A DNA stretch of 64,000 bases, taken from positions 124,001 to 188,000 of the forward strand of contig JADJRT010000002.1 in assembly GCA_016712035.1 (NCBI GenBank), read 5' to 3'. Positions 9,020 to 18,368 of this stretch are shown here, in pieces (within the stretch, counting starts at the first letter, position 1; each line of letters opens with the position of its first letter). The notes beneath the pieces are model-generated. The model did not search any database. It was not told the origin of the DNA and saw only the letters and a program-made list of their open reading frames with translations. Position numbers and translations under genes: made by a program. This stretch comes from Flammeovirgaceae bacterium. GTDB taxonomy: Bacteria; Bacteroidota; Bacteroidia; Cytophagales; Cyclobacteriaceae.

Positions 9020-9571
9020 TTAATCCCTTGCCATAAAATCAGTAAATCCCCGCACCATCCCCTGAATACATTCGCAAGGGGTTGGCCCGCCTTCCCAAAT
9101 TCCTTCACAGGATTTTTCAACAAACTCGGGTCGGTTCTGTTTTACCCATTCCTTGGCCTCGTAATAGATGGCCGGGTCGTTGGAAGAAGTTTGTACCGAA
9201 CGAATTTTTCCATTTTGTATAGCAATGCGAAACGTGTCGGTAACATTAAAATCAATTTTTAGGGCGGTCATCAAATCATCCTTTACGGTGACGGGGAATA
9301 GTACAAGCGAATCATTTTTCTCCACATACTTATCGCGATAGACTAATTTGTAATTTGCACATTCTGCCCATCCTTGATAATATAAAATATTGGGCTGCGA
9401 TTCTTTGGCCAATGATAGGATGGCTTGAAGGGAATCCCGGTTGAAAGAATAAAATGCATCAACAAATTTATTTGCGATAACAACATTAGTCTCAGAAGTA
9501 TCCTTGTTCGATTCCATCTTGCAACTTCCTAACAACAAAAGTGACAAGTAAAGGGTATACTTTGGTCTCAT
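9020..9571 (-). CDS. Hypothetical lipoprotein
   Basis: 183 residues with a lipoprotein signal peptide and lipobox 'LLLGSC' (Cys 17). The mature part begins with a Ser/Thr/Asp/Asn linker and then 'ANKFVDAFYSFNRDSLQAILS', a pattern resembling the first helices of NTF2-like domains, and later 'VTDTFRIAIQNGKIRSVQTSS', which would fit the following strands. The C terminus contains two Cys near 'KSCEGIWEGGPTPCEC' that could form a disulfide. No enzyme motif is present. The gene ends 65 bases before the amidohydrolase-like lipoprotein gene at 9636-11085, which lies upstream in transcription and could share its transcript. Confidence 0.7.
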   Translation of the reverse strand: MRPKYTLYLSLLLLGSCKMESNKDTSETNVVIANKFVDAFYSFNRDSLQAILSLAKESQPNILYYQGWAECANYKLVYRDKYVEKNDSLVLFPVTVKDDLMTALKIDFNVTDTFRIAIQNGKIRSVQTSSNDPAIYYEAKEWVKQNRPEFVEKSCEGIWEGGPTPCECIQGMVRGFTDFMARD

Positions 9572-9635
9572 AAATTTGGTTTACCTGTTATTGATCCATA
9601 ATCTACCTTGAATCTATTTCCGACAGCTCACAAGA

Positions 9636-11085
9636 TTATTTACGCTCGTTATCTAATTCCACCTTTTTCTGTTTCGCTTGTTCTAATAGTGAATTTAAAT
9701 TCGCTCTATTAAAATATTGTCCATTATTAATAACGGCATAAATATCCTGCGTGGATTTAATATCAAGCAGCGGATTGTTGTTGAGTATCACCATATCGGC
9801 TTGCTTTCCAATGTCTATGGTACCCATCGTAGGCAGCTTCTCCATAAATTCAGCGCCATTGATTGTGGCACTTTGTAAGATTTGTAATGGGGTTAGTCCG
9901 GCTTCTTGAAACAGTACGAGTTCCTCGTGCAAGGATAACGCGGGATAAACAAATGTATTCAATGCGGCTGCATCGCTGCCAGCGAGTATAGTTACTCCCG
10001 CCTCTTGCAAGAAGGGCAATTGTTGAGCGATCAATTTATATCGGTCCTTGCGAGCTTGCTTTTGCTCAGGGGTGTCGCCACTCATTCTGTCAATGCGCCA
10101 CTGATATTTTGATGTAAATCTATCAGTCAAATAATTCTGGAATTCGTCTTGTGCGTGATCGTCCACATCGAGATAGGCAAGCTGTTTACCGCCAATTAAA
10201 GTGGGCGTAACAGCAATCTGAGTTTTGCTCAAATTCTTATAGGCATGAATAGCAGTATCCTGATTAAAATTTGACGAATAATAGTTATTCGCTTCACTGT
10301 TTGTCATCGTTCCTGCTCTGAGTTGATTTACAATGTTCTTTTCATCGGAGCCCAACCGAAGTAAATAACTCGCATGCTCAATACTGGAAAATCCAGCCTC
10401 CACAAGTTCGTTGATAGTGAGATCAATCGGTACATGGCCTGAAACTAAAAAGCCGCGCTTCTTCGCCTCTTGTACACTTTTAAGAAACAACGGACCCCCC
10501 AAGGTATTTTCAGTAATTTTCACCAAGTCAACATCATAATCTTCAAGCTTGTCAAGCATCTGTTCTAACTCCCGTTCATTGGCTATTTCCAAATCTCCTT
10601 TCCAGATTGAGTTAATGCCTTCCAGTTTTCTTCCCGCGGTAAATATTTGAGGTCCCAGAAATTTATTTTGATTAATATCTTCTCTCCAGCTTAAAACCTG
10701 TTCGCCTAAATCGCTGGCCATATCTCTTACCGTTGTAATACCGTAAGCAATAAAAACAGGAAACAGCGCAAAATTATCTTCAATCAAATCTTCACCTTCA
10801 ATATGAACATGCATATCCCACAATCCGGGAATAATAAATTTACTAGCAGCGTCAATCTGATTTTTTGGGATCTACCAAAGATTTCAAGGTGGCGTAGTCT
10901 CCAATCGATTGGATCGTTCCGCTATCCATGAGAATTGCTTTGTTCTCTAAAATACTGCCATCCGTAACATTTATTATGTTGGCATTGTGAATGAGTATCG
11001 CCTGATCCGAAACTTTAATCTTTTCTGAATTATTACAGGATGTAACTATTAAAGTGACCAAGGCTGATAAAAGGATTCTATTCAT
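9636..11085 (-). CDS. Amidohydrolase family lipoprotein (one frameshift)
   Basis: Starts at ATG 11085 with lipobox 'LIVTSC'. The first part has 'ILIHNANIINVTDGS' and 'MDSGTIQSIGD', the classic amidohydrolase composite beta domain. One extra A in the run 10861-10866 shifts the frame; with five As the protein continues 'DAASKFIIPGLWDMHVHIEGED', containing the metal-binding HxH (H in 'MHVH'). Further ligands are the His in 'LVSGHVPID' and 'IEHASYL', and the catalytic Asp in 'ILAGSDAAAL'. The C terminus 'GKQADMVILNNNPLLDI' is typical. Restored length is about 482 residues. Probably an imidazolonepropionase/prolidase-like hydrolase acting in the periplasm; substrate unknown. The metal lysine is partly replaced ('LVKITENT'), which fits this subgroup. 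Confidence 0.85.
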
Positions 11086-11238
11086 AGCAAGATTACTTTT
11101 AATGGATCGTTAACCGGTAGTAGACAGCTTGTAACTGACCTAACAATTCACTCTGCAAATTGCAAAAACAAAAACAAAATAGTCAGGATTATTTTTTGAA
11201 AAAGTCTTTTGAAGCTATGATGAATAAAACGTCCTAAA

Positions 11239-11246
11239 TACCTTTG
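11239..11246 (+). promoter_or_regulatory. Bacteroidota -7 promoter element for helD
   Basis: TACCTTTG exactly matches TAnnTTTG and lies 57 bases before ATG 11304. It overlaps the in-frame upstream TTG at 11244, which argues against initiation there. No -33 TTTG at the usual spacing was found (nearest at 11208-11211). Confidence 0.45.
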
Positions 11247-11303
11247 CCTTCTTATTTGACTGCCTACAGCAGATTTGATTTGATTCGATTAAACCAAAGG
11301 GAG

Positions 11304-13352
11304 ATGAAAGTCCACTCAACAGAGCAAGAAGAAAGAGCCTACCTGGATCAAATCCTAAGGAAGTTGGAATGGGCACTTCAGCAGGTCGACAAATCGGCCA
11401 GGCAATTCTCGAAAGAGTTCAGGCAAAATGAAGAATACCTGTATGATCAACGGTCTGGAATGGATGATGCCGACCGGGTATCGGCTGGTCAATCGTTTAA
11501 GCGAATGGCTTTTCATGGTGAATCGAACCTTGCCAGCAAGCGAAGACTTAACAAACTAATTGATTCCCCCTATTTCGGACGGATTGATTTTGTGAGAATG
11601 GGAGGTAACGAACCGCTACCGGTTTATATCGGGATACATTCCTTTATTGATGGAACAAAAGAAACCTACCCGATCTATGATTGGCGCGCACCGGTGGCTT
11701 CCATGTTTTATGATTTTGAGTTGGGTGAAGCCTGGTATCTAACGCCCGCAGGCGAAGTGAAGGGTACGGTTGAGTTAAGACGACAATACCGGATCCGGAA
11801 GGGAAAGATGGAATACATGATTGAGAATGATGTGAACATTCAGGATGAGGTGTTGCAAAAAGAATTGAGTCAGTCATCTGATGACAAAATGAAGAACATT
11901 GTCGCGACTATCCAGCGCGACCAGAATGCTATCGTTCGAAATGAAACGTCCAGGGTTTTAATCATACAAGGTGTGGCGGGTTCTGGCAAGACCTCCATTG
12001 CCATTCATCGCATAGCGTTTTTACTTTATCGATTCAGAGAAGATATTGCCGCAAAGAATACCCTCATTATCTCTCCTAATAAAGTATTTGCAGACTACAT
12101 CTCGAATGTTCTACCCGAACTAGGTGAATCACAAATACCAGAGTTGGGCATGGACGAACTGGCGGACGAATTGCTCGACAACAAATTTCAGTTTCAAAGT
12201 TTCCTGCAACAGGTGTTCGCAATCTTAAATAAAAAAGACGAAAATTTCATTGAACGGTTGCGGTTCAAATCTTCTTCGGAGCTCACCCGTCAACTGAATC
12301 AATATCTTGTTCATTTAGAAAATAATTTGTTCGTAGCACCCTCCATACAAGTGGGGCGGGTACTGGTTCCCGCGGCATTTATTGAAGAGCGATTTAAAGC
12401 CTTTCAGCGAATACCTTTATTGAATAGAATTCCCATGGTAATTACAGAAATACAATCGCATGTACGATCTACGGTACAACGAAAGTTATCCGGGCACGAA
12501 AAAACTCAGATCTATAAAGCCTTGTCTGGCGCGTTGGGAAATGTGAGTCTTCTAAATCTTTACAGGGAGTTTTATACCTGGCTGGGTCGTGATGATTTAT
12601 TCAGAATGAATAACAATGTTTTGGAATATGCTGATGTATTTCCCTTGATCTATTGTAAAATGCGGTTGGAAGAAGTTCGATCTTATCAGGAAGTAAAGCA
12701 TTTGGTTATTGATGAAATGCAAGACTACACACCTATACAATATGCGGTATTGGCACGGCTGTTCAGTTGTAAGAAAACTATTCTAGGCGATGCCAGTCAG
12801 ACGATAAATACATACGGTAGTTCAACCGCGGAAGAAATTGAAAAGATTTTTCCACATGCCGATGTTGTAAAGTTGTTTCGGAGCTATCGCTCTACGTATG
12901 AAATCACACGCTTCACACAGCGCATCAGTCCGAACCCCGACCTGGTTGCGGTGGAACGGCACGGACCCGAACCTGAAGTGAAAGAGTTTCAACAACGCGA
13001 GCAAGAAGAGGAAGAAATCAAGCATCTGGTAAATCGTTTCAGAAACTCTTCGCACCGAACATTGGGCATCATTTGTAAAACACTTTCGCAGGCTAAAACA
13101 CTTGCGGAAATACTTAACTCAAAAGACGTGTCGTTGCTTACACCAGAAAGCACTTCCTTCCGCGAAGGCGTGGTGATCACCACCATACCCTTGGCCAAGG
13201 GTTTGGAATTCGATGAAGTGATTGTTCCCTTTGCATCGGCAGATTACTATCAAACTGATTTGGACAAAAGCCTGCTCTATATTGCCTGCACGCGAGCCAT
13301 GCATCAGCTTACACTTACATTTACTAAAGAACGATCTCGGTTTTTGGTATGA
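11304..13352 (+). CDS. helD: HelD-like superfamily 1 helicase / RNA polymerase-recycling ATPase
   Basis: About 682 residues from ATG 11304. The N-terminal ~60 residues are charged and helical, as in the HelD coiled coil that enters the RNA polymerase secondary channel. 'YDWRAPVASMFYD' (residues ~125-137) is the HelD family hallmark. The ATPase core shows Walker A 'GVAGSGKTS' (223-231), motif II 'LVIDEMQDYTP', and motifs around 'GDASQTIN', 'SYRSTYEI' and 'ITTIPLAKGLEFDEVIVP'. In Bacillus and mycobacteria HelD releases stalled RNA polymerase from DNA; the same role is inferred here. It is monocistronic with intact frame. The frame extends upstream to a TTG at 11244, but the promoter element favours the ATG. 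Confidence 0.88.
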   Translation: MKVHSTEQEERAYLDQILRKLEWALQQVDKSARQFSKEFRQNEEYLYDQRSGMDDADRVSAGQSFKRMAFHGESNLASKRRLNKLIDSPYFGRIDFVRMGGNEPLPVYIGIHSFIDGTKETYPIYDWRAPVASMFYDFELGEAWYLTPAGEVKGTVELRRQYRIRKGKMEYMIENDVNIQDEVLQKELSQSSDDKMKNIVATIQRDQNAIVRNETSRVLIIQGVAGSGKTSIAIHRIAFLLYRFREDIAAKNTLIISPNKVFADYISNVLPELGESQIPELGMDELADELLDNKFQFQSFLQQVFAILNKKDENFIERLRFKSSSELTRQLNQYLVHLENNLFVAPSIQVGRVLVPAAFIEERFKAFQRIPLLNRIPMVITEIQSHVRSTVQRKLSGHEKTQIYKALSGALGNVSLLNLYREFYTWLGRDDLFRMNNNVLEYADVFPLIYCKMRLEEVRSYQEVKHLVIDEMQDYTPIQYAVLARLFSCKKTILGDASQTINTYGSSTAEEIEKIFPHADVVKLFRSYRSTYEITRFTQRISPNPDLVAVERHGPEPEVKEFQQREQEEEEIKHLVNRFRNSSHRTLGIICKTLSQAKTLAEILNSKDVSLLTPESTSFREGVVITTIPLAKGLEFDEVIVPFASADYYQTDLDKSLLYIACTRAMHQLTLTFTKERSRFLV

Positions 13353-13520
13353 TTAAAATACAAGGACACTAGGTGGACTCCGACCAGACAGAAATTTTCA
13401 AGTATTATCTCTTGAGAGATGATGTAAAAATTCGTTTGAGTATTTGCCTCGCTGGTCTCATTTTTAACTACAGAATGGCTTCGGTGATTTGCATAATCTT
13501 ATCCTCTACGGAGTCTCATC

Positions 13521-13937
13521 TTACTTGATAATCAAAACCAAAGTGCCCGCCACAATTAAAACTGCTCCGATTACAGTTTTTAAAGTCAGCGTTTCTCCTA
13601 AAAATAGAACTGCCATAATAATGGTGAGCGCTACGCTTAATTTATCAACGGGAGCCACTTGCGATACATTTCCCAATTGCAGGGCTTTGAAATAAAACAA
13701 CCACGACAAACCCGTTGCAATACCTGAGATAATAAGAAAAATAACTCCTTGCTGTGATAACGAGTTAATTCTCTTTGCTTCGCCCCTGGCGAATACAATA
13801 CTCCAAATCATTATCAATACGATGACCGTCCTTATTCCGGTTGCAAGATTTGAATTGATATTCGCTACACCCAACTTGGCAAAAATTGCTGTCAGGGAGG
13901 CAAACAAGGCTGATAGTATTGCATAAAACCACCACAT
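13521..13937 (-). CDS. Short EamA-domain (DMT superfamily) transporter
   Basis: 138 residues forming a single EamA unit of five hydrophobic helices, beginning 'MWWFYAILSALFASLTAIFAK' in which the first helix includes 'LFASLTAIFAKLG'. The C-terminal helix pair 'LNVSQVAPVDKLSV..' and 'FLGETLTLKTVIGAVLIVAG' carries the usual 'GE.....IGA.LI..G' signature. Single-unit EamA proteins of about 140 residues exist as a distinct group in many bacteria and are thought to dimerise. Substrate unknown. The neighbouring larger DMT gene on the other strand (14163-15071) is a separate, two-unit member, and repeat copy A lies between them. Confidence 0.82.
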   Translation of the reverse strand: MWWFYAILSALFASLTAIFAKLGVANINSNLATGIRTVIVLIMIWSIVFARGEAKRINSLSQQGVIFLIISGIATGLSWLFYFKALQLGNVSQVAPVDKLSVALTIIMAVLFLGETLTLKTVIGAVLIVAGTLVLIIK

Positions 13938-14024
13938 ACATTTGTAATTTATTCAAAGCTATAGTATCTAAAACGCTTGTCCTATTCTAAAGAATGACAA
14001 TTAGTCTTCGTAATACATTCTCTT

Positions 14025-14098
14025 TGCCCATGTTGAGTCCTTCTCCAATTTGAAAAACTTTACGAAATGTGCTGGTGAAGAAAACCAGCAAAGGCGCG
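14025..14098 (+). repeat. Two-hairpin palindromic repeat, copy A (degenerate)
   Basis: Aligns with copies B and C. The first palindrome is decayed (GTTGAG/TTCTCCAA), the second reads GTGCTGGTG and ACCAGCAAA around an AAGAA-type loop. It lies in the 225-base gap between divergent DMT transporter genes. Confidence 0.65.
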
Positions 14099-14162
14099 GT
14101 TTCATTTCACACCAATTTTAGTTCATTCTAATATTGACCATCTTTGGCTGCTTGACTTAATT

Positions 14163-15071
14163 ATGAGGAATTCTAAAATACCTTCCGGATACTTACTTGC
14201 TCTATTGGCAACCCTTATATGGTCAGGTAATTTTATTGTTGCACGGGATTTAAACGCAACGTATTCTCCTGTTTCAATTTCATTCTTTCGATGGTTCATT
14301 GCCACCGTGGTCATTCTTCCTTTTGCTTTGCCCCATTTAAAGCGGGACTTCAATATGTTAATAGCCCAATGGCGTCTCATCCTTGTTCTGTCATTTACGG
14401 GTGTTACGGTATTTAATACATTGATATACCTTGCCGCCCACACTACTTCTGCATTTAATTTATCACTCATCGCCATTACAGCTCCCATCTATGTGGTCTT
14501 TTTCAATTGGCTGTTTTACAAAGAAACCATTACACGGAATCAAACTATTGGCTTCATCGTTCTCCTTATTGGGTTACTGACATTACTTACAAGAGGAAAC
14601 CCGGAAAAGATTCTTGAGCTTGAATTTAATAAAGGAGATTTATGGATGGCCGGGGCTGCCTCCATCTTTGCCTTCTACTCCTCCTTGCTAAGAAAAAAGA
14701 ACCCTGCCGTTGGCAACCTTTCTTTTGTGGCTGCCACATTCATATTGGGTGTTTTAATGTTGATGCCATTTTTCTTATGGATTTAATGAGCTCATCCCTT
14801 TCATTAAAATTTACCACCTCCTCTACGTTGCAGTTTGTTTATATAGGCGTGGGACATCCGTAATTTCCTATTACTTGTGGAATAAATCAATCGTTGAGAT
14901 CGGCTCGCCAAAGCGGCAACTATTTATAATACGCTTCCTGTTTTCAGTGCGCTTTTTGCCGCGCTGATTCTTAACGAGCGGGTTTTAGCGGTACAGATTG
15001 TGAGTTCTGCGATAATTGTAGGAGGCGTTCTTTTAGTATTGTTTGGCAAGAGAAACAAGTATTCACAATGA
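14163..15071 (+). CDS. DMT superfamily (EamA) transporter, several frameshifts in the second half
   Basis: The first 207 residues are intact (ATG 14163): two-unit DMT exporter with 'LLALLATLIWSGNFIVARDL' and 'SFFRWFIATVVILPFAL', then 'FLNWLFYKETITRNQTIGFIVLLIGLL'. After 14786 the coding continues through at least three single-base shifts: 'SYYLWNKSIVEIGS', then 'AATIYNTLPVFSALFAALILNERVL', then 'SSAIIVGGVLLVLFGKRNKYSQ' and TGA at 15069-15071. All pieces are in correct family order, giving about 300 residues. The damage density is higher than in most genes here, so a decaying pseudogene is possible. Substrate unknown. Confidence 0.72.
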
Positions 15072-15123
15072 AAAAAGCACCGTTTGCCGGAGTTGGAAAC
15101 TGCCCTGTAAAACTTAAATAAAC

Positions 15124-15200
15124 CCTGCCCTTGTTGGAGTTCTTCTCCAACAAGAAAAATTTAGACAAATTTGCAGGTGAAGAACACCAGCAAAGGCGAG
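15124..15200 (+). repeat. Two-hairpin palindromic repeat, copy B
   Basis: First palindrome has perfect 9-bp arms TTGTTGGAG and CTCCAACAA around loop TTCTT. Second has arms TTTGCAGGTG and CACCAGCAAA around loop AAGAA with one mismatch. The two loops are complementary. The right half encodes the last residues of the neighbouring minus-strand gene. Confidence 0.72.
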
Positions 15201-15637
15201 AGAATCACTAGCCTTATATGCCTCACTCCACTTATCATGAAAATAACTAATAGTAATGTTCCAATCCCAATGATCAGCCCACCAATCAAAAGCATTTGTT
15301 TATATCCCTCATTTCCAAAATCAAAATTGTAAAAAGCTATTCCAAGCGCAGAAATAGCTGAGCTTAGCCATAATACCTTTGGCACTATCATTAAACCAAG
15401 CAGTTCTGCAAATCCAAATTTTTCATTTTCTTGTTGGGGAATGTCAATAGGCCTAAAACCAAACAGAAAGTAAGTTACTCCAAGTCCAAGTAATGAAACA
15501 CTTAAAACGGTTGAGTCGAGATGAAGGATTCTCAAAATCATTCCTAAAATGAAAGCAGCTAAAAATACTTTTTCAACTTGCGGAAGGTGTTTTGCGATTT
15601 TCACAATCAAAGGTGTTTGGGTTGGTGTGGATGTCAT
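15161..15637 (-). CDS. Hypothetical multi-pass membrane protein
   Basis: 158 residues with four hydrophobic helices ('VFLAAFILGMILRIL', 'VLSVSLLGLGVTYFLFGF', 'VPKVLWLSSAISALGIAFY', 'LLIGGLIIGIGTLLLVIFMI'), a short cytoplasmic N terminus rich in Thr and Pro, and a charged 'RPIDIPQQENEKFG' loop. No family was recognised. The last ~12 codons ('LLVFFTCKFV') are read from repeat copy B, so the natural C terminus was probably replaced or extended when the repeat inserted. Copies B and C flank the gene on both sides, which raises the possibility that it moved, or was retained, together with them. Confidence 0.6.
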   Translation of the reverse strand: MTSTPTQTPLIVKIAKHLPQVEKVFLAAFILGMILRILHLDSTVLSVSLLGLGVTYFLFGFRPIDIPQQENEKFGFAELLGLMIVPKVLWLSSAISALGIAFYNFDFGNEGYKQMLLIGGLIIGIGTLLLVIFMISGVRHIRLVILSPLLVFFTCKFV

Positions 15638-15683
15638 AATTGGTTATGTTTTAAATTCTAACTCATTATCTTATAAAATAAAT

Positions 15684-15760
15684 TACTCGCCATTTGTGAA
15701 GTTTCTCTCCAACAAAAAGTTTATCAAATTTGCTGGTGAAGAACACCAGCAAAGGCTAGG
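15684..15760 (+). repeat. Two-hairpin palindromic repeat, copy C
   Basis: Second palindrome is perfect: 10-bp arms TTTGCTGGTG and CACCAGCAAA around AAGAA. The first is decayed (CTCCAACAA kept, left arm altered). Same orientation as copies A and B. Lies between two minus-strand genes and could also act as a terminator-like structure. Confidence 0.72.
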
Positions 15761-15790
15761 GAAAACCAGCATGGTGGGAGTTTGTGAATT

Positions 15791-18258
15791 CTATTTTTTT
15801 ACGAATCGTAGGGTACGGACTTTGTCATGCTGCGTCATCCAAATGAGGTAAAGCCCTGTACTAAAATATGACACGTTTACTTGAATTTCTTCTTCTCCCA
15901 TGCTATTCAGGTTCATGATCTCACGGCCATTCATATCTGTTACAGCTATCTCCACTTTATAATCTGGTGCAAAGCCTCCCAAACCGATAGTAAGCATGGA
16001 TTCTACCGGGTTGGGATACACTCTTATGTTTATTGTCGAAACCTTTATCTCATTTCCAGTGATAAGAAATACCTTAGCCAGCGATAGCTCGCTTGTACAA
16101 CTACCAAGGGTCGCGCTGACCTGGTAGATTCCACTAGTCAACACAGTATACGTTTGGCCTTTGGCCCCCACTATCACCATTCCATTGAGGTACCATTGAT
16201 TGCCATCAGCCACGCTCGAGGTTAGTAACGGAATATCTGGGTTACTCTATTTACTTCTATTGTTGGCTTGGCTGGTATTACTGGCTGAGCATTGACGACA
16301 GCGGATGTTGCCTCCGAATTATTACAGCTTCCTCTACTCTTTATAATAATCTGATATGCACCGGTTGCCAGTCCCTGTTTGCTGTTGTCCAACTGGTAAG
16401 TTACCCCGTTATCAAAACTATAGGTCTCTCCAGAATTTTGAACCGTTACCATTATTGTTCCAGTAGCTGTAGTGCAGGTGGGCTGAGTAATGTTCACCAC
16501 CGGAGTGGCTGGCACTATGCTCGTTATTTCTTGATGTAAAGTTTTACTACAACTAAAATCTGAAATTATTACACTAAAAAGATTACAATTATGTATGGCA
16601 TCAAAAAGTTCAAAGTTTCTTGTCGAGTTAACTATGGAATCACCATTATACAACCATTGATATTTGAAATTTTTGCCATAAGGGGCTTTTATAGTATCAT
16701 TCTGAGATGTTAAAAATTCGTCAGGAATATCTGAAATGTAGGCTATTATTTCTTTTGGCCAGCTTTCAATTTCATCGAATGTCTGAGTTACATAAAGCGT
16801 ATCAGTACTTGTTAAGGTGGGCGCATAAAGGTTTCCTGTCCACATCAAATTACTTTTAAGAGGATCACTATACCACTTGATATTTTCCCCTTTTGCTTCA
16901 AGAGTTATGGTATTGTTGTCACATACTTGTACAAATCGTTTTGAATAGGGCCTGGGGGTTCTTTTATTAGTTGAAGACCCTGTATTCAATTTACCAACAC
17001 CTATGGTTCTGATATTGCTATATTGATTTTCATCTATAAAGGTTGCGGAATTATTAAAACCTATGTTATATAAGTAGCCATTGTTATCAATATCTATTGC
17101 CTTTGAAAAGTCAAAACTAGGCATCTTCACCTCCTTTCTCCATAAATGTTCTCCAGCATTATTATATCTTTCAAGATAAAAATCATTTTCGGTGCAGAAT
17201 GTACCATAACAGGTAAAATAAGTTCCTGTTAAATATAGGAATCCGTCATAATCAACCTTGATATCATGTGTAACTCCCTTTTCAGAATATGATGAAAAGC
17301 CCCCTTTAGCCCACAATACATTTCCCTCTGTAGTGTACTTAGCTATATAAGGTTTGGGTTCTTGGCAGCAAATTCCATCAATGTAAATGTTATCGAATGT
17401 AATTCCGGTATATAAAGCCCCGCTTAGGAATAAATTATTGTCGGAAGTTAAAGCAATTTGAGGGTTACTATGAGTCCTGCCCGATGATGATTTCCCCCAA
17501 ATAAAGTTTCCGTTGGTATCTACTTTCCCGAAAAAAGTATTGTCACCCCATCCGCCATCATGCTCTAATACTATGTCATCCAATGGGAGTGTGTCAATCC
17601 CAAAAACACCGATGAAATAAACATTGCCAATAGAGTCTACAGCAATGTCCGTAACATTACAACCATTTGAGCTATTAACCCAAATGTCTTTCTTCCATAC
17701 AGTATTGCCTTTGTAGTCCAACTTTGCCATAAAAAAGTCATATCCTCTTCCGCCAGCGACATAAACATTATCGAATTGGTCTATTCCTATGGCTCGGCCA
17801 TATCCATAATACTCTTGATTAAAATCCTGATTCCATACAAGAGTGCCTAAAGAATCGTATTTAGTAACAAAAATTCTACCCTCCTTACTTCCCGTTAGAT
17901 AGATATTTGAATCGTCATCTACAGTAACTCCAATATCATCACCATATGATTCACCTGCTTCGATGTGCTTTAACCACTTAACCTCTCCATCCTTATTTAA
18001 TCTGCTTAAAAAAATATCAGAGTAATAGTTATCTTCAGTAAATAAAGAAAATGATCCAAGACCAAAGTTTTGCTGATAGTATCCTGCTATAACAACATTT
18101 CCATAATAATCTACATGAATCTCTGATGAAGGTCGATAGTCTGACTGATTGTCTCCCGTTGCTTTAAGGCCCCAACTCCATTCCTGAGAGTAAGATTGAT
18201 TTAAACCAATCGTTAGAATTAATATTAAAATAGCCTTTGCCAAATTCTTCATTTCCAT
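15791..18258 (-). CDS. T9SS-exported SBBP/beta-propeller-like protein with type A sorting domain (one frameshift)
   Basis: Signal peptide ('LILILTIGLNQSYSQ') is followed by some eight repeats of a beta-propeller pattern ('GNVVIAGYYQ', 'SNIYLTGSKEG', 'DNVYVAGGRG', 'GNVYFIGVFG', 'LYLTGTYF') as in SBBP-repeat proteins. Ig-like and SprB-like segments follow ('GEIITSIVPATPVVNITQPTC', 'GATYSFDNGVTYQ'-type). Removing the error at 16239-16241 (one G missing, C on the coding strand) joins the 140-residue tail, which holds the T9SS type A sorting domain: 'VYPNPVESMLTIGL', 'DMNGREIMNL' and 'STGLYLIWM..KVRTLRFVKK'. Restored length is about 820 residues. The protein should be secreted across the outer membrane and cleaved or anchored there. 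Ligand unknown. Confidence 0.88.
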
Positions 18259-18276
18259 TAAATACGCACTACTCGA

Positions 18277-18297
18277 ATATATGCAATTATTGATATT
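18277..18297. repeat. Copy 2 of a 21-nt intergenic motif
   Basis: 20 of 21 bases match 8984-9004. It lies 19 bases upstream of the start of the T9SS protein gene, so a regulatory role or a dispersed-repeat edge are both possible. Confidence 0.45.
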
Positions 18298-18368
18298 CCT
18301 CTCAATTCCCCCATCATAAAAAAAGTATACAACTTAATGCATGGCTTCCAAATTCAATTAAATCTTTG

